Position numbers and translations under genes: made by a program
DNA from: DASYSL01 sp036003365
Lineage (GTDB): Bacteria; Eisenbacteria; RBG-16-71-46; DASYSL01
Assembly: GCA_036003365.1 (NCBI GenBank)
Contig: DASYSL010000196.1
Coordinates: 1-7,684 of the forward strand
Direction: 5' to 3'
Length of the DNA stretch: 7,684 nt
Part shown: positions 1-6,061 of the stretch, piece after piece
Layout: every line of letters starts with the position of its first letter
Numbering within the stretch: position 1 is the stretch's first letter
The notes under the pieces: generated by a model
Seen by the model: only the letters and a program-made list of their open reading frames with translations
What the model was told of the DNA's origin: nothing
Databases searched by the model: none

Positions 1-1587
1 GGGTCCTCCTGGGCTCGTGGTCGCGGCGTCGAGCTTGCCGTCTCCCGTGAAGTCTCCGAGGACCACGGCATAGGGACCTCCTCCGGTGGCGAAATCGGTC
101 TTGGCCCCAAAGCTCCCGAGTCCGTTGCCGAGGAACACGGAAACCGTCGCGGAGCCATTGTTGGCGACCACGAGATCCAGCTTGCCATCGCCGCTCACGT
201 CCGCGATCGCGACCGAGTCGGGGCTCAAGGCGGTTGTGAGATCGGTCTTGGGCCCGAAGGTGCCCGAGCCGGCCCCCAACAGCACGGAAGCTGTGTTCGC
301 AGTTGAATTCGTCACCACCAGGTCGGGCCAGCCGTCCGTATTCAAGTCTCCGACCCCGACGTTGAGAGAGCCGCTCCCAGTCGTGTAATCCGTTTTCGTG
401 CCGAACCCGCCCGCTCCATTGCCCAGCAGCACGGAGACGAACCCGGCAATATTGGGAGAGACCATGTCCAGGAAGCCGTCGCGGTTCACGTCCGTGAGCA
501 CCACCCCCTCTCCGGTTCCGCTCCCGGTCGAGTAGGCGGTGCGTGCCGCGAACTCGCCTCCTCCATTTCCGAGCAGGAGCGAGACCGTGTTGGCAGCGCT
601 GTTCGCGGCGGCGAGATCCAGCCTGCCGTCGCCGTCGAGGTCCGCGATCGCCACCGCGTAGGGTCCCGTGCCGGTCGAGTAATCGAGCTTGGCTGCGAGC
701 GCGCCCGATCCAATGCCAAACAGCACCGAAAGAGTATTGGCGTTCAGGTTGGCCGCGACCACATCCGGCCGGCCATCGCCGTTCACGTCTCCCACCGCGA
801 CCGAGTACGGAGCCGATCCGGTCGCATAGTCGGTCTTGGCGCCGAACCCGCCTCCCCCGTTGCCAAGCAGGACCGAGACGGTATTCCCGACGCCGTTCGC
901 CGTCACGATGTCGAGCCGCCCATCCCCGCTCACGTCCGTGAGGGCGATGGAACGGGGATTGGCGCCGGTAATGAAATCAGTCTTGGGCCCGAAGCTTCCC
1001 GCACCGTCGCCGATCAGCACCGACACGCTGCTGGCGTTCAAGTTCGCCACGGCCAAGTCCAGTTTGCCATCGCCGTTCACGTCACCGACCCCGATCGAGA
1101 TCGGTGTTTGGGAGCACGCGAAGTCCGCCTTCGGGGAGAACCCGCCCGCCGCGCTTCCCAGCAGAACCGAAACATTGTTCGTGGAGTTGTTCGAGACCAC
1201 GAGATCCTGGCGTCCGTCCCCGTTCAGGTCCGCAATCTTGACCGCGAACGGAAAGCCGCCGGTCAGGTAATCCGTTTTCAGTCCGAAGCCGCCGCCGCCG
1301 TTCCCCGGCAGAACGGACACCGTGCTGGTGCCGAAGTTCACCACCACGAGGTCCGCCCGTCCGTCGCCGGTCACGTCACCGATGGCAACGGATGTCGGGC
1401 TGCCCCCGACCGGGTATTCCGTCTTGGCCCCGAAGCCTCCATGGCCGTTTCCAAGCATGAAGGCGACGGTGTTGGCACTGTTGTTCGCGGTGGCGAGGTC
1501 GAGTGCCCCATCAGCGTTCACGTCCCCGAGGGCGATCCCGTAGGGGCTGTTGCCGGTGGCCACGTCCGCGCGCACGCCAAGGTTGAA
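1..1587 (-). repeat. 147-bp in-frame tandem repeat array encoding FG-GAP units
   Basis: The first Asp codon of each metal-binding loop lies at 1522, 1375, 1228, 1081, 934, 787, 640, 490, 346, 199 and 52 (leftmost base). The spacing is exactly 147 bp everywhere except 150 then 144 bp around the unit at 490. Conserved blocks include the reverse complements of GGTGACGTGAACGGCGACGG-like loop sequence and of the GGCAACGGxGGxGGxTTCGG segment. The array continues past the left edge. Confidence 0.95.
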
Positions 1588-1677
1588 GCTCTGCGGGAAG
1601 GCAGGTGTCGCGAGGGCGAGCAAGAGGCTGGTTGCCGCAAAGACGGCGCGAGAGATGGCGAGCGGGCGGGCCGGCAT
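1..1677 (-). CDS. Exported FG-GAP/VCBS repeat protein (3' end beyond the window)
   Basis: Seen: an uninterrupted minus-strand frame of 559 codons starts at ATG 1677 and runs off the left edge. The start is fixed by a GAGGAGG Shine-Dalgarno 5 nt upstream. Residues 1-30 form a signal peptide (MPARPLAISR, then a hydrophobic stretch ending near TPAFPQS). From about residue 31 the protein is a tandem 49-residue repeat with consensus SVAIGDVNGDGRLDLVVAN, followed by a TVSVLLGNG.GGFG.KTDY.TG segment. Ten full calcium-type DxDGDGxxD loops and an eleventh are visible. Known: FG-GAP/VCBS repeats fold into beta-propellers that bind Ca2+ and occur in secreted or surface proteins with adhesive or sugar-binding roles. 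Inferred: a surface or extracellular propeller protein. Eleven or more units exceed one seven-bladed propeller, so at least two propellers or an open array are likely. C-terminal domains, including any sorting signal, lie outside the window. Exact ligand unknown. Confidence 0.93.
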   Translation of the reverse strand, partial: MPARPLAISRAVFAATSLLLALATPAFPQSFNLGVRADVATGNSPYGIALGDVNADGALDLATANNSANTVAFMLGNGHGGFGAKTEYPVGGSPTSVAIGDVTGDGRADLVVVNFGTSTVSVLPGNGGGGFGLKTDYLTGGFPFAVKIADLNGDGRQDLVVSNNSTNNVSVLLGSAAGGFSPKADFACSQTPISIGVGDVNGDGKLDLAVANLNASSVSVLIGDGAGSFGPKTDFITGANPRSIALTDVSGDGRLDIVTANGVGNTVSVLLGNGGGGFGAKTDYATGSAPYSVAVGDVNGDGRPDVVAANLNANTLSVLFGIGSGALAAKLDYSTGTGPYAVAIADLDGDGRLDLAAANSAANTVSLLLGNGGGEFAARTAYSTGSGTGEGVVLTDVNRDGFLDMVSPNIAGFVSVLLGNGAGGFGTKTDYTTGSGSLNVGVGDLNTDGWPDLVVTNSTANTASVLLGAGSGTFGPKTDLTTALSPDSVAIADVSGDGKLDLVVANNGSATVSVFLGNGLGSFGAKTDFATGGGPYAVVLGDFTGDGKLDAATTSPGGP

Positions 1678-1682
1678 GGGGT

Positions 1683-1689
1683 CCTCCTC
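1683..1689 (-). promoter_or_regulatory. Shine-Dalgarno of the FG-GAP repeat gene
   Basis: GAGGAGG on the minus strand, 5 nt (ACCCC) before ATG 1677. It is a strong match to the anti-Shine-Dalgarno and supports the chosen start. The rest of the gap up to 1857 shows no convincing promoter. A TATGCT near the middle could serve as a -10 element but has no good -35 partner. Confidence 0.8.
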
Positions 1690-1857
1690 GTGGAGTGCTC
1701 CGTCTCGTGGTGGAAGTCCTGAGAGGACAGACAACAGCTCGGACAAGAAGCATAGCTTTGGGCCGCAAGCCGGGCCAGAAAGAAGTGCGCTCGTGATGTG
1801 TGCGTGGAGCGCGTCCGGGAACAGGACCGGGGTGAAGTCGAACGCCGGTTTCTCCAC

Positions 1858-2727
1858 CTACTGAGGCGGCGCCGGCACCGGATCCTTGATGCGGCGGTTC
1901 GGCTCGAGAAACAGCCGGCCATGTGGAACATCGAACGTCATCGTGAAGCGGCGCAGAATCTCCATCCCCAGAGCTGGATGATCGTTGGAAGCGCCCCAGG
2001 CTCGATGCACGGCATACGGGCCGAGCTCGACGCTCTCGAACAATCCTGAGGTGTCCACGTAGGCGGTTCCCAATCCGATCCCTTGGCGCGCGACGCGGCG
2101 TTCCGTCGATTGGCGCACGAGATTGTCGGAGGCCGCGTCCTCGGAGCCCGTGTCGATGCGCATGGCATGGGTTGCGCTGATCCCGCTAGGCAGCGTCAGC
2201 TTCACGTCGACGTAAAGCTTGTTCTTCTTCACGCTGAGCGGCAGCATCGTTCCCGCGCCGGGATCCTGAAAGTGCGCGGAATCGTAGAGCGTCAGCGTTT
2301 GGAGCTCCGGATCGATACGGACCACGTAACGCTCGAAGAGATCCTCTCCGAGAAGTCCATCCGCGCGCTGGTCGGTTCCCACGTTGGCGAGGTCGATGAC
2401 CCACGGTTCGGGCACGTGCAGGGGCATCGCACCGAGTGCAACATCGATCGGCGAGGCGTGCTGTTGGAGATAGGTGCCGCGGCCGGCGCCGGTTCCGCGT
2501 TCCTGCGAGACGATTTGGAGTCCGAGAGTCCTTGCCGCCGTGGAGTCGACGATCGTCCGTGGCGCGCCGGTGTCGAGGACGAACCAGAGATGCGATCCAT
2601 GAATGCGCACCGGCACCGAGACGAGCTTGCCATTGGCGCGGCAATGCACCACGCCCAGCGCTGGCGCGCCCTGGGCACAACCGAAACAGCATAGGCAGGC
2701 GAGCACGACCGTCGCGAAACGGATCAT
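1858..2727 (-). CDS. Exported two-lobed aspartic peptidase (clan AA, two DTG motifs)
   Basis: Seen: 289 residues. N-terminal signal sequence MIRFATVVLACLCCFGCAQG; Cys17 could be a lipidation site, but the lipobox is poor. Lobe 1 has FVLDTGAPRTIVD with Asp52, then DGLLGEDLF (residues 123-131), the hydrophobic-hydrophobic-Gly element that supports the active site. Lobe 2 repeats the pattern: MRIDTGSEDA with Asp192, then PALGMEILRRF near the C-terminus. Known: retropepsin-like bacterial peptidases usually have one DTG per chain and dimerise; pepsins carry both in one chain. Inferred: a periplasmic or lipid-anchored protease with both catalytic Asp residues in a single chain. The frame is open upstream, but the start at 2727 is preferred because it begins the signal peptide and overlaps the preceding stop as ATGA, suggesting translational coupling. 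Substrate unknown. Confidence 0.88.
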   Translation of the reverse strand: MIRFATVVLACLCCFGCAQGAPALGVVHCRANGKLVSVPVRIHGSHLWFVLDTGAPRTIVDSTAARTLGLQIVSQERGTGAGRGTYLQQHASPIDVALGAMPLHVPEPWVIDLANVGTDQRADGLLGEDLFERYVVRIDPELQTLTLYDSAHFQDPGAGTMLPLSVKKNKLYVDVKLTLPSGISATHAMRIDTGSEDAASDNLVRQSTERRVARQGIGLGTAYVDTSGLFESVELGPYAVHRAWGASNDHPALGMEILRRFTMTFDVPHGRLFLEPNRRIKDPVPAPPQ

Positions 2728-3788
2728 CGTTCCATCGTCTGGCGAACACGTCGGCTCGAGCTCAACGCTGCCGCGATGACCTTCTCGCGATCGCCTTGGT
2801 CCCACGCGTCGGCAATGGCTTGCTCTTGCAGACCTGCCACGCGGCCCAGGATGTTGAACGCGGGGCGTGCGTGGCCGGGGCTTCGCCAGCGCGCCATGTC
2901 CGCCAGCACCAACACCCGAGGCTCGAGCGCCACCATGAGCGCAGGATCGCGCACCGAGGAGGTGATGCGGTCCAAGGCCATCGCGGACTTGTTCAGATCC
3001 GACCACACGACCGAGCCCAGCAGATCGACGAAAGGTGTGGCGGGCACGACGATGCCACGCGCGGGCTCGCGTTCCGCCAGCACAGCGATCACGGCCAGCG
3101 CGCGCACCGCGTTGTTGCGCACCCCGTCATCCGGATCGTGCGCCGCGGCGACGAGGTCGCCGACCACGTCGCGCTTGTCGGGCGCGTAGGCGATCACCTG
3201 TGCTGCGATGGCGCGCTGCCTGGGATCGGCGGCGGTGCGGAGCACGATGCGGAGGGAGTCCAGGGACGCGCGCGCGAACTCGAGGTAGCGGTTCTGAATC
3301 GCCCGCAGCGCCGGGGCGTGGCTCAGCGCGTGGCCCTGGGCATCGTCTTCCGCGGCGTCCCCGTTGATCACCGCCACCCCGACCAGCGAGTCGAACGGGG
3401 CACTGGTCCGCGCGATTTCTTCCGGGAGCCTCGCCGTGCCCTGCGGAGCGGGCAGGAATCGCGGGCCGGGAACACCCGCCTCGCGCAGCCCCGCGAAGAT
3501 CATGAGCTGATGGTCGAGGCAGCACACCGCTTCGACCGCGGCCGCCTCCACGCCGGGCAAGGAGGAGAGCCGGGCCTGCGCGGATTTCATCGCGGCGGCG
3601 AGCGCGTCGTCGGAAAGCGAATCGCCCGCGGCGATCCCCACCGCTCGGTTCACCTGATCGAGGGAAAGCTTGTGCACGCCATAGTGCTCGACGACGCCGA
3701 CCCTTGGCATCTGCGCAGCCGAAACGCCCACCAGCGTGAGCGCGCCCATGACCGCCAAGATGAAAGATCGCACCGGGAGAAGGAGCAC
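2724..3788 (-). CDS. Exported protein with POTRA-like N-terminus and HEAT-like helical repeats
   Basis: Seen: 354 residues from a GTG start, with GGAG 8 nt upstream. Residues 1-26 are a signal peptide (hydrophobic core, then VSAAQ). Residues about 28-104 resemble a POTRA fold: LSLDQVNRAVGIAAGDSLSD, a helix, SSLPGVEAAAVEAV, then LMIFAGLREAG. From about residue 155, and clearly at 178-235, paired helices of HEAT type occur (AADPRQRAIAAQVIAYA; DPDDGVRNNAVRALAVIA), with weaker repeats to about residue 330. Known: POTRA domains chaperone or dock partner polypeptides in the envelope; HEAT repeats form protein-binding solenoids. Inferred: an envelope scaffold or adaptor, possibly for the peptidase encoded immediately downstream through a 4-nt overlap. 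The STAS gene ends 16 nt upstream. The POTRA call rests on pattern alone and is less certain than the HEAT call. Confidence 0.8.
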   Translation of the reverse strand: MLLLPVRSFILAVMGALTLVGVSAAQMPRVGVVEHYGVHKLSLDQVNRAVGIAAGDSLSDDALAAAMKSAQARLSSLPGVEAAAVEAVCCLDHQLMIFAGLREAGVPGPRFLPAPQGTARLPEEIARTSAPFDSLVGVAVINGDAAEDDAQGHALSHAPALRAIQNRYLEFARASLDSLRIVLRTAADPRQRAIAAQVIAYAPDKRDVVGDLVAAAHDPDDGVRNNAVRALAVIAVLAEREPARGIVVPATPFVDLLGSVVWSDLNKSAMALDRITSSVRDPALMVALEPRVLVLADMARWRSPGHARPAFNILGRVAGLQEQAIADAWDQGDREKVIAAALSSSRRVRQTMER

Positions 3789-3796
3789 GGACGGAT

Positions 3797-3800
3797 CTCC
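3797..3800 (-). promoter_or_regulatory. Shine-Dalgarno selecting the GTG start of the POTRA/HEAT gene
   Basis: GGAG on the minus strand, 8 nt before GTG 3788, inside the 16-nt gap after the STAS stop codon. It supports a GTG start with a full signal peptide rather than the internal ATG at residue 14, which would remove half of the hydrophobic core. Confidence 0.6.
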
Positions 3801-3804
3801 GGCG

Positions 3805-4161
3805 TTAGGTCGCGGGTCCTTCGTCCGAGTCCTCGAGCATGTCGAGGCGCGTCCGCTTGAGGAGGCCGCGGACGTAGGTGTTCCCCGAAGCGTCGAGCTT
3901 CACCGCGCCGCCGAGCTTCTGCGCGCGCGTGTAGGCCGAGATGATGGCGCCCAGGGCGGTGGAGTTGATGTGCTGCACACGCCGGCAATCGACGCGAATC
4001 TGCGTGCCCTCGTGCAGGTTTCGCTTCACGAGGCGCTCGAACTCCTCGAGGTCCCGCTCGCTGATGAATTCCAGAGGCACCTCGATCACGTACACGTCGA
4101 GCCCGCCCCTGCGCTCCATGTGGTGACGCCATTCGTTCACGGTTGGATCACGCATGGTCAT
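3805..4161 (-). CDS. STAS-domain anti-sigma factor antagonist (SpoIIAA/RsbV type)
   Basis: Seen: 118 residues, the usual size of a single-domain STAS protein. A beta strand VYVIEVPLEF is followed by ISERDLEEFERLVKRNL, the strand TQIRVDCRRVQHI, the loop NSTALG (residues 66-71), helix AIISAYTRAQKLGG and the strand AVKLDASG. Known: in SpoIIAA/RsbV the loop D-S-S-G-L-G carries the serine phosphorylated by an anti-sigma kinase; the unphosphorylated form binds the kinase and frees the sigma factor. Here Thr68 aligns with that serine and Asn replaces the usual Asp. Inferred: a cytoplasmic partner-switch protein or a relative acting on another kinase or cyclase. No kinase or sigma gene is in the window. 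The first ATG is taken as the start; the ATG at codon 3 is equally possible because neither has a strong Shine-Dalgarno. Confidence 0.9.
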   Translation of the reverse strand: MTMRDPTVNEWRHHMERRGGLDVYVIEVPLEFISERDLEEFERLVKRNLHEGTQIRVDCRRVQHINSTALGAIISAYTRAQKLGGAVKLDASGNTYVRGLLKRTRLDMLEDSDEGPAT

Positions 4162-4277
4162 CGGCCACGCTCGTTGTCACGCCCATGGAGAAACCCTTGC
4201 GCGCTCCCATCCACCGTCCTTTCGCAATCCATCGCCGCGTTGCGGGCGAGAGTATTCCGAGCCGGTCGCGCAAGCAA
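4162..4277. other. Short intergenic gap between galM and the STAS gene
   Basis: This 116-bp gap should hold any leader for the STAS gene unit and any 3' signal of galM, both read on the minus strand. I see no clear -35/-10 pair, no hairpin followed by a T-run, and no small coding frame. An AATACT hexamer follows a TTGCGC by only 11 nt, too close for a standard promoter. Confidence 0.4.
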
Positions 4278-5315
4278 CTACGGGGCTCTTCGCCAGCGAT
4301 AAACCGTCCGGCTCCGGAAGGTCTCCCCCGGCGACAGGATGGTGGACGGGAAGCTCGGGTGGTGGACCGAGTCGGGAAAGTGCTGGGTTTCCAGGCAAAC
4401 GCCCCCGAAGCGCGGAAAGCGGACGCCGCCCGTCGAGGCCAAATCGCGCAGGTGGTTGCCGGTGTAGAGCTGGACTCCGGGTTGATCGGTCACCACCTCG
4501 AGCGTGCGGCCACTCGGCCGGTGTGTGAGCCGAATGCAGGCAGCGAGCGGATCGCGTTCCGCGCGCAGCACGAGGCAATGGTCGTAGCCGCCCGGCTCGG
4601 GCTCGAGATCGGCAATGCGCGCCCCGATCAGGCGCGGCGCGCGAAAGTCGAAAGGCGTTCCGTCGACGCTCCCGATCTCTCCGGTGGGAATGATCTCACG
4701 GTCAATCGGAAGGTAGCGGTCGGCATCCATCCACAGCTCGTGCCCGAGCACGTCACCCCGGCCCGCGAGATTGAAATAGGCGTGGTTGGTCAGATTGATC
4801 GGCGTGGCGCGATCGGTGGCGGCCACGTAATCGATGGCGAGCGCATCCTCCTCGTCCAGCGTGTAGGTGACCAAGACCTCGAGCCGTCCCGGGTAGCCCT
4901 GATCGCCATCCGCACTCACGAGCCGGAAGCTGGCCGACTGGCCGGCGCGGCTGCGCTCGGCATCGAAAGTCCATGGAACATGAGCGAAGCCGCGCGGCCC
5001 GCCGTGCAAGTGATGGCGCCCGTCATTGGCCGGCAGGTCGTACGCGACTCCGTTGAGCTCGAACCGGGAGCCGGCAATCCGGTTGGCCACGCGACCGACG
5101 GTGGCGGCGGCCGCGCGAAAGCTGGGCAGATCCCTCTCCACGTCCTCCGGGCCCAGAACGATGCCCACCGGCTCACCCTCGCCCGCTAACTCCAGGCCCA
5201 CCAGCGTGGCGCCCCAGCCCGCGATGCGGAGGACGGCCCCGCGGCCGTTTCGAAGGGTGGTCACGAAGCTCATGCCGGCATTCTGGACCTCTCTCGCCCC
5301 CGCCGAATGATCCAC
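4278..5315 (-). CDS. galM: Aldose 1-epimerase (mutarotase)
   Basis: It interconverts the alpha and beta anomers of D-glucose and D-galactose, normally feeding the Leloir pathway. Seen: 345 residues, the usual family length, with all hallmark motifs in order: TLRNGRG and WGATLVGLE near the N-terminus, GRVANRIAGSRFELNG (residues 74-89), HHLHGGPRGF with His104, LTNHAYFNL with His178 (general acid), GTPFDFR, GYDHCLVL with Asp245, GVQLYTGNHL and VCLETQHFPDSVHHP with Glu309 (general base). The start is GTG, chosen because GGAGG lies 5 nt upstream; the ATG at codon 15 has only a distant purine run. No signal peptide is seen, so a cytoplasmic enzyme is expected. No other sugar gene is adjacent, and it appears to be its own unit, divergent from the plus-strand gene at 5387. 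Confidence 0.97.
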   Translation of the reverse strand: MDHSAGAREVQNAGMSFVTTLRNGRGAVLRIAGWGATLVGLELAGEGEPVGIVLGPEDVERDLPSFRAAAATVGRVANRIAGSRFELNGVAYDLPANDGRHHLHGGPRGFAHVPWTFDAERSRAGQSASFRLVSADGDQGYPGRLEVLVTYTLDEEDALAIDYVAATDRATPINLTNHAYFNLAGRGDVLGHELWMDADRYLPIDREIIPTGEIGSVDGTPFDFRAPRLIGARIADLEPEPGGYDHCLVLRAERDPLAACIRLTHRPSGRTLEVVTDQPGVQLYTGNHLRDLASTGGVRFPRFGGVCLETQHFPDSVHHPSFPSTILSPGETFRSRTVYRWRRAP

Positions 5316-5320
5316 TTGGG

Positions 5321-5325
5321 CCTCC
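5321..5325 (-). promoter_or_regulatory. Shine-Dalgarno selecting the GTG start of galM
   Basis: GGAGG on the minus strand with a 5-nt spacer (CCCAA) before GTG 5315. It decides for the upstream GTG over the internal ATG at 5273. Confidence 0.75.
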
Positions 5326-5375
5326 GATTGCGCATGGAGTGCTGGGAACGCGCCGTGCGGCCCCTTTTCCCCTCC

Positions 5376-5381
5376 AGGAGG
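5376..5381 (+). promoter_or_regulatory. Shine-Dalgarno of the plus-strand exported-protein gene
   Basis: AGGAGG with a 5-nt spacer (TTCTG) before ATG 5387. It rules out the in-frame ATG at 5339, which would place 16 non-hydrophobic residues before the signal peptide and lacks a ribosome binding site. Confidence 0.85.
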
Positions 5382-5386
5382 TTCTG

Positions 5387-6040
5387 ATGACCGTGGTCTC
5401 TTCTGTTCGCCGTCTCCGTGCCCTCGCCGTGGTGGCTCTCGTGCTCGCCGCGCCTCGGGCGTGGGCCGAGACGGTCACCCATCACTTCACCGGTCAGCTG
5501 ACGACCATCACCAACGGCTCCGGGGTCACGGCCGACCTCACCGGGATCTTCTCCTTGGGCCAGCCGGTGACGCTCGAATACACGATCGAGCGCAGCACGC
5601 CGGCCGAGCCCCAGGATCCTCACACTTCGGGTTACACGGGCGCGATCACGGCGCTTTCGTTCTCGATCGGCTCATGGTCCGGCTCCGGCACGCCAGGGTA
5701 CTCGTTCACCACCGTGCTCAATGACGAGCCGAGCCCCGTGGCGGGCGTGTACGACGAGTATTCCGCGCAGGTCCAGGGCGGCATCTCGGCGCCACCCATC
5801 GGCAACGCCCAGCTGACGTCGCTCACCTACACGTTCGACGACGTGCAGGGAACCGTGTTCAACACGACCGCAATCCCGGGCGTGTTCCCCGATCTGAGCT
5901 CGTTCGAGGGCAAAACGCTCACCGTCCTGCTGTTCGACATGAGCACGTTCAAGTCGGGCTACGTGATGGCGACATTCGATGGCGGATCGACGCCAGCAGA
6001 GCCCGGGACGTGGGGACGGCTGAAGAGTCTCTATCGCTGA
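5387..6040 (+). CDS. Small exported protein of PEP-CTERM-like architecture, without membrane anchor
   Basis: Seen: 217 residues. Residues 1-27 are a clear signal peptide (MTVVSSVRRLR, hydrophobic core, cleavage after PRAWA). The mature part is rich in Gly, Ser and Thr and in predicted beta strands: TGQLTTITNGSGV, LTGIFSLGQPVTLEYTIE, TGAITALSFSIGSWSGSG, then TFDDVQGTVFNT. Known: this order (an opening strand, a [FV]..G..v...Y.[FI] segment, then a shielded beta domain) is common in proteins carrying the PEP-CTERM sorting tail. Here the C-terminus is TPAEPGTWGRLKSLYR; it has an EPGTW resembling the start of PEP-CTERM but stops before any membrane helix. Inferred: a secreted or surface protein of unknown function. 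No catalytic motif and no Cys are visible. It is transcribed opposite to all other genes here. Confidence 0.82.
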   Translation: MTVVSSVRRLRALAVVALVLAAPRAWAETVTHHFTGQLTTITNGSGVTADLTGIFSLGQPVTLEYTIERSTPAEPQDPHTSGYTGAITALSFSIGSWSGSGTPGYSFTTVLNDEPSPVAGVYDEYSAQVQGGISAPPIGNAQLTSLTYTFDDVQGTVFNTTAIPGVFPDLSSFEGKTLTVLLFDMSTFKSGYVMATFDGGSTPAEPGTWGRLKSLYR

Positions 6041-6061
6041 GTCGTGGAGCGAGAGACTCAG
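6037..6061. terminator. Inverted repeat between convergent genes, possible bidirectional terminator
   Basis: CTGAGTC at 6037-6043 pairs perfectly with GACTCAG at 6055-6061 around an 11-nt loop. The two convergent stop codons (TGA at 6038-6040 on plus, TGA at 6060-6058 on minus) lie in the two arms. There is no T-run on either side, so it is not a standard intrinsic terminator. Three of the seven pairs follow automatically from facing TGA stops. Confidence 0.35.

Larger units (their letters stand above)
5316..5386. promoter_or_regulatory. Divergent intergenic region between galM and the exported-protein gene
   Basis: Only 71 bp separate the two divergent start codons, and both Shine-Dalgarno sequences lie inside it. 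Any promoters must be very compact, overlap each other or reach into the opposite coding region. I cannot assign -35 or -10 boxes with confidence. Confidence 0.35.

Noticed and set aside
1..1587. The 147-bp period read as a chromatin or CRISPR-like signal
   Set aside because: The period is fully explained by a 49-residue protein repeat in one open frame; there are no short palindromic repeats with unique spacers.
1108..1722. Plus-strand open frames across the FG-GAP repeat region
   Set aside because: They mirror the repeat period of the minus-strand gene and are its antisense shadows; none has a plausible start site or domain.
1716..1728. Small hairpin GTCCT-GAG-AGGAC upstream of the FG-GAP gene
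   Set aside because: A 5-bp stem with a 3-nt loop and no T-run is too weak to call a terminator or regulatory element.
2728..3006. N-terminal extension of the aspartic peptidase gene to 3006
   Set aside because: The added residues overlap the POTRA/HEAT gene, are Arg/Gly-rich noise, and would bury the signal peptide inside the protein.
2436..3860. Plus-strand open frame of 474 codons opposite the POTRA/HEAT gene
   Set aside because: The translation is Arg/His-rich low-complexity sequence without domains. The minus-strand frames have signal peptides, conserved motifs, proper Shine-Dalgarno sequences and an ATGA overlap. Long antisense frames are expected in GC-rich DNA.
4143..5189. Plus-strand open frame of 348 codons opposite galM
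   Set aside because: It lies antisense to a complete galM with every catalytic motif; its own translation has no recognisable domain.
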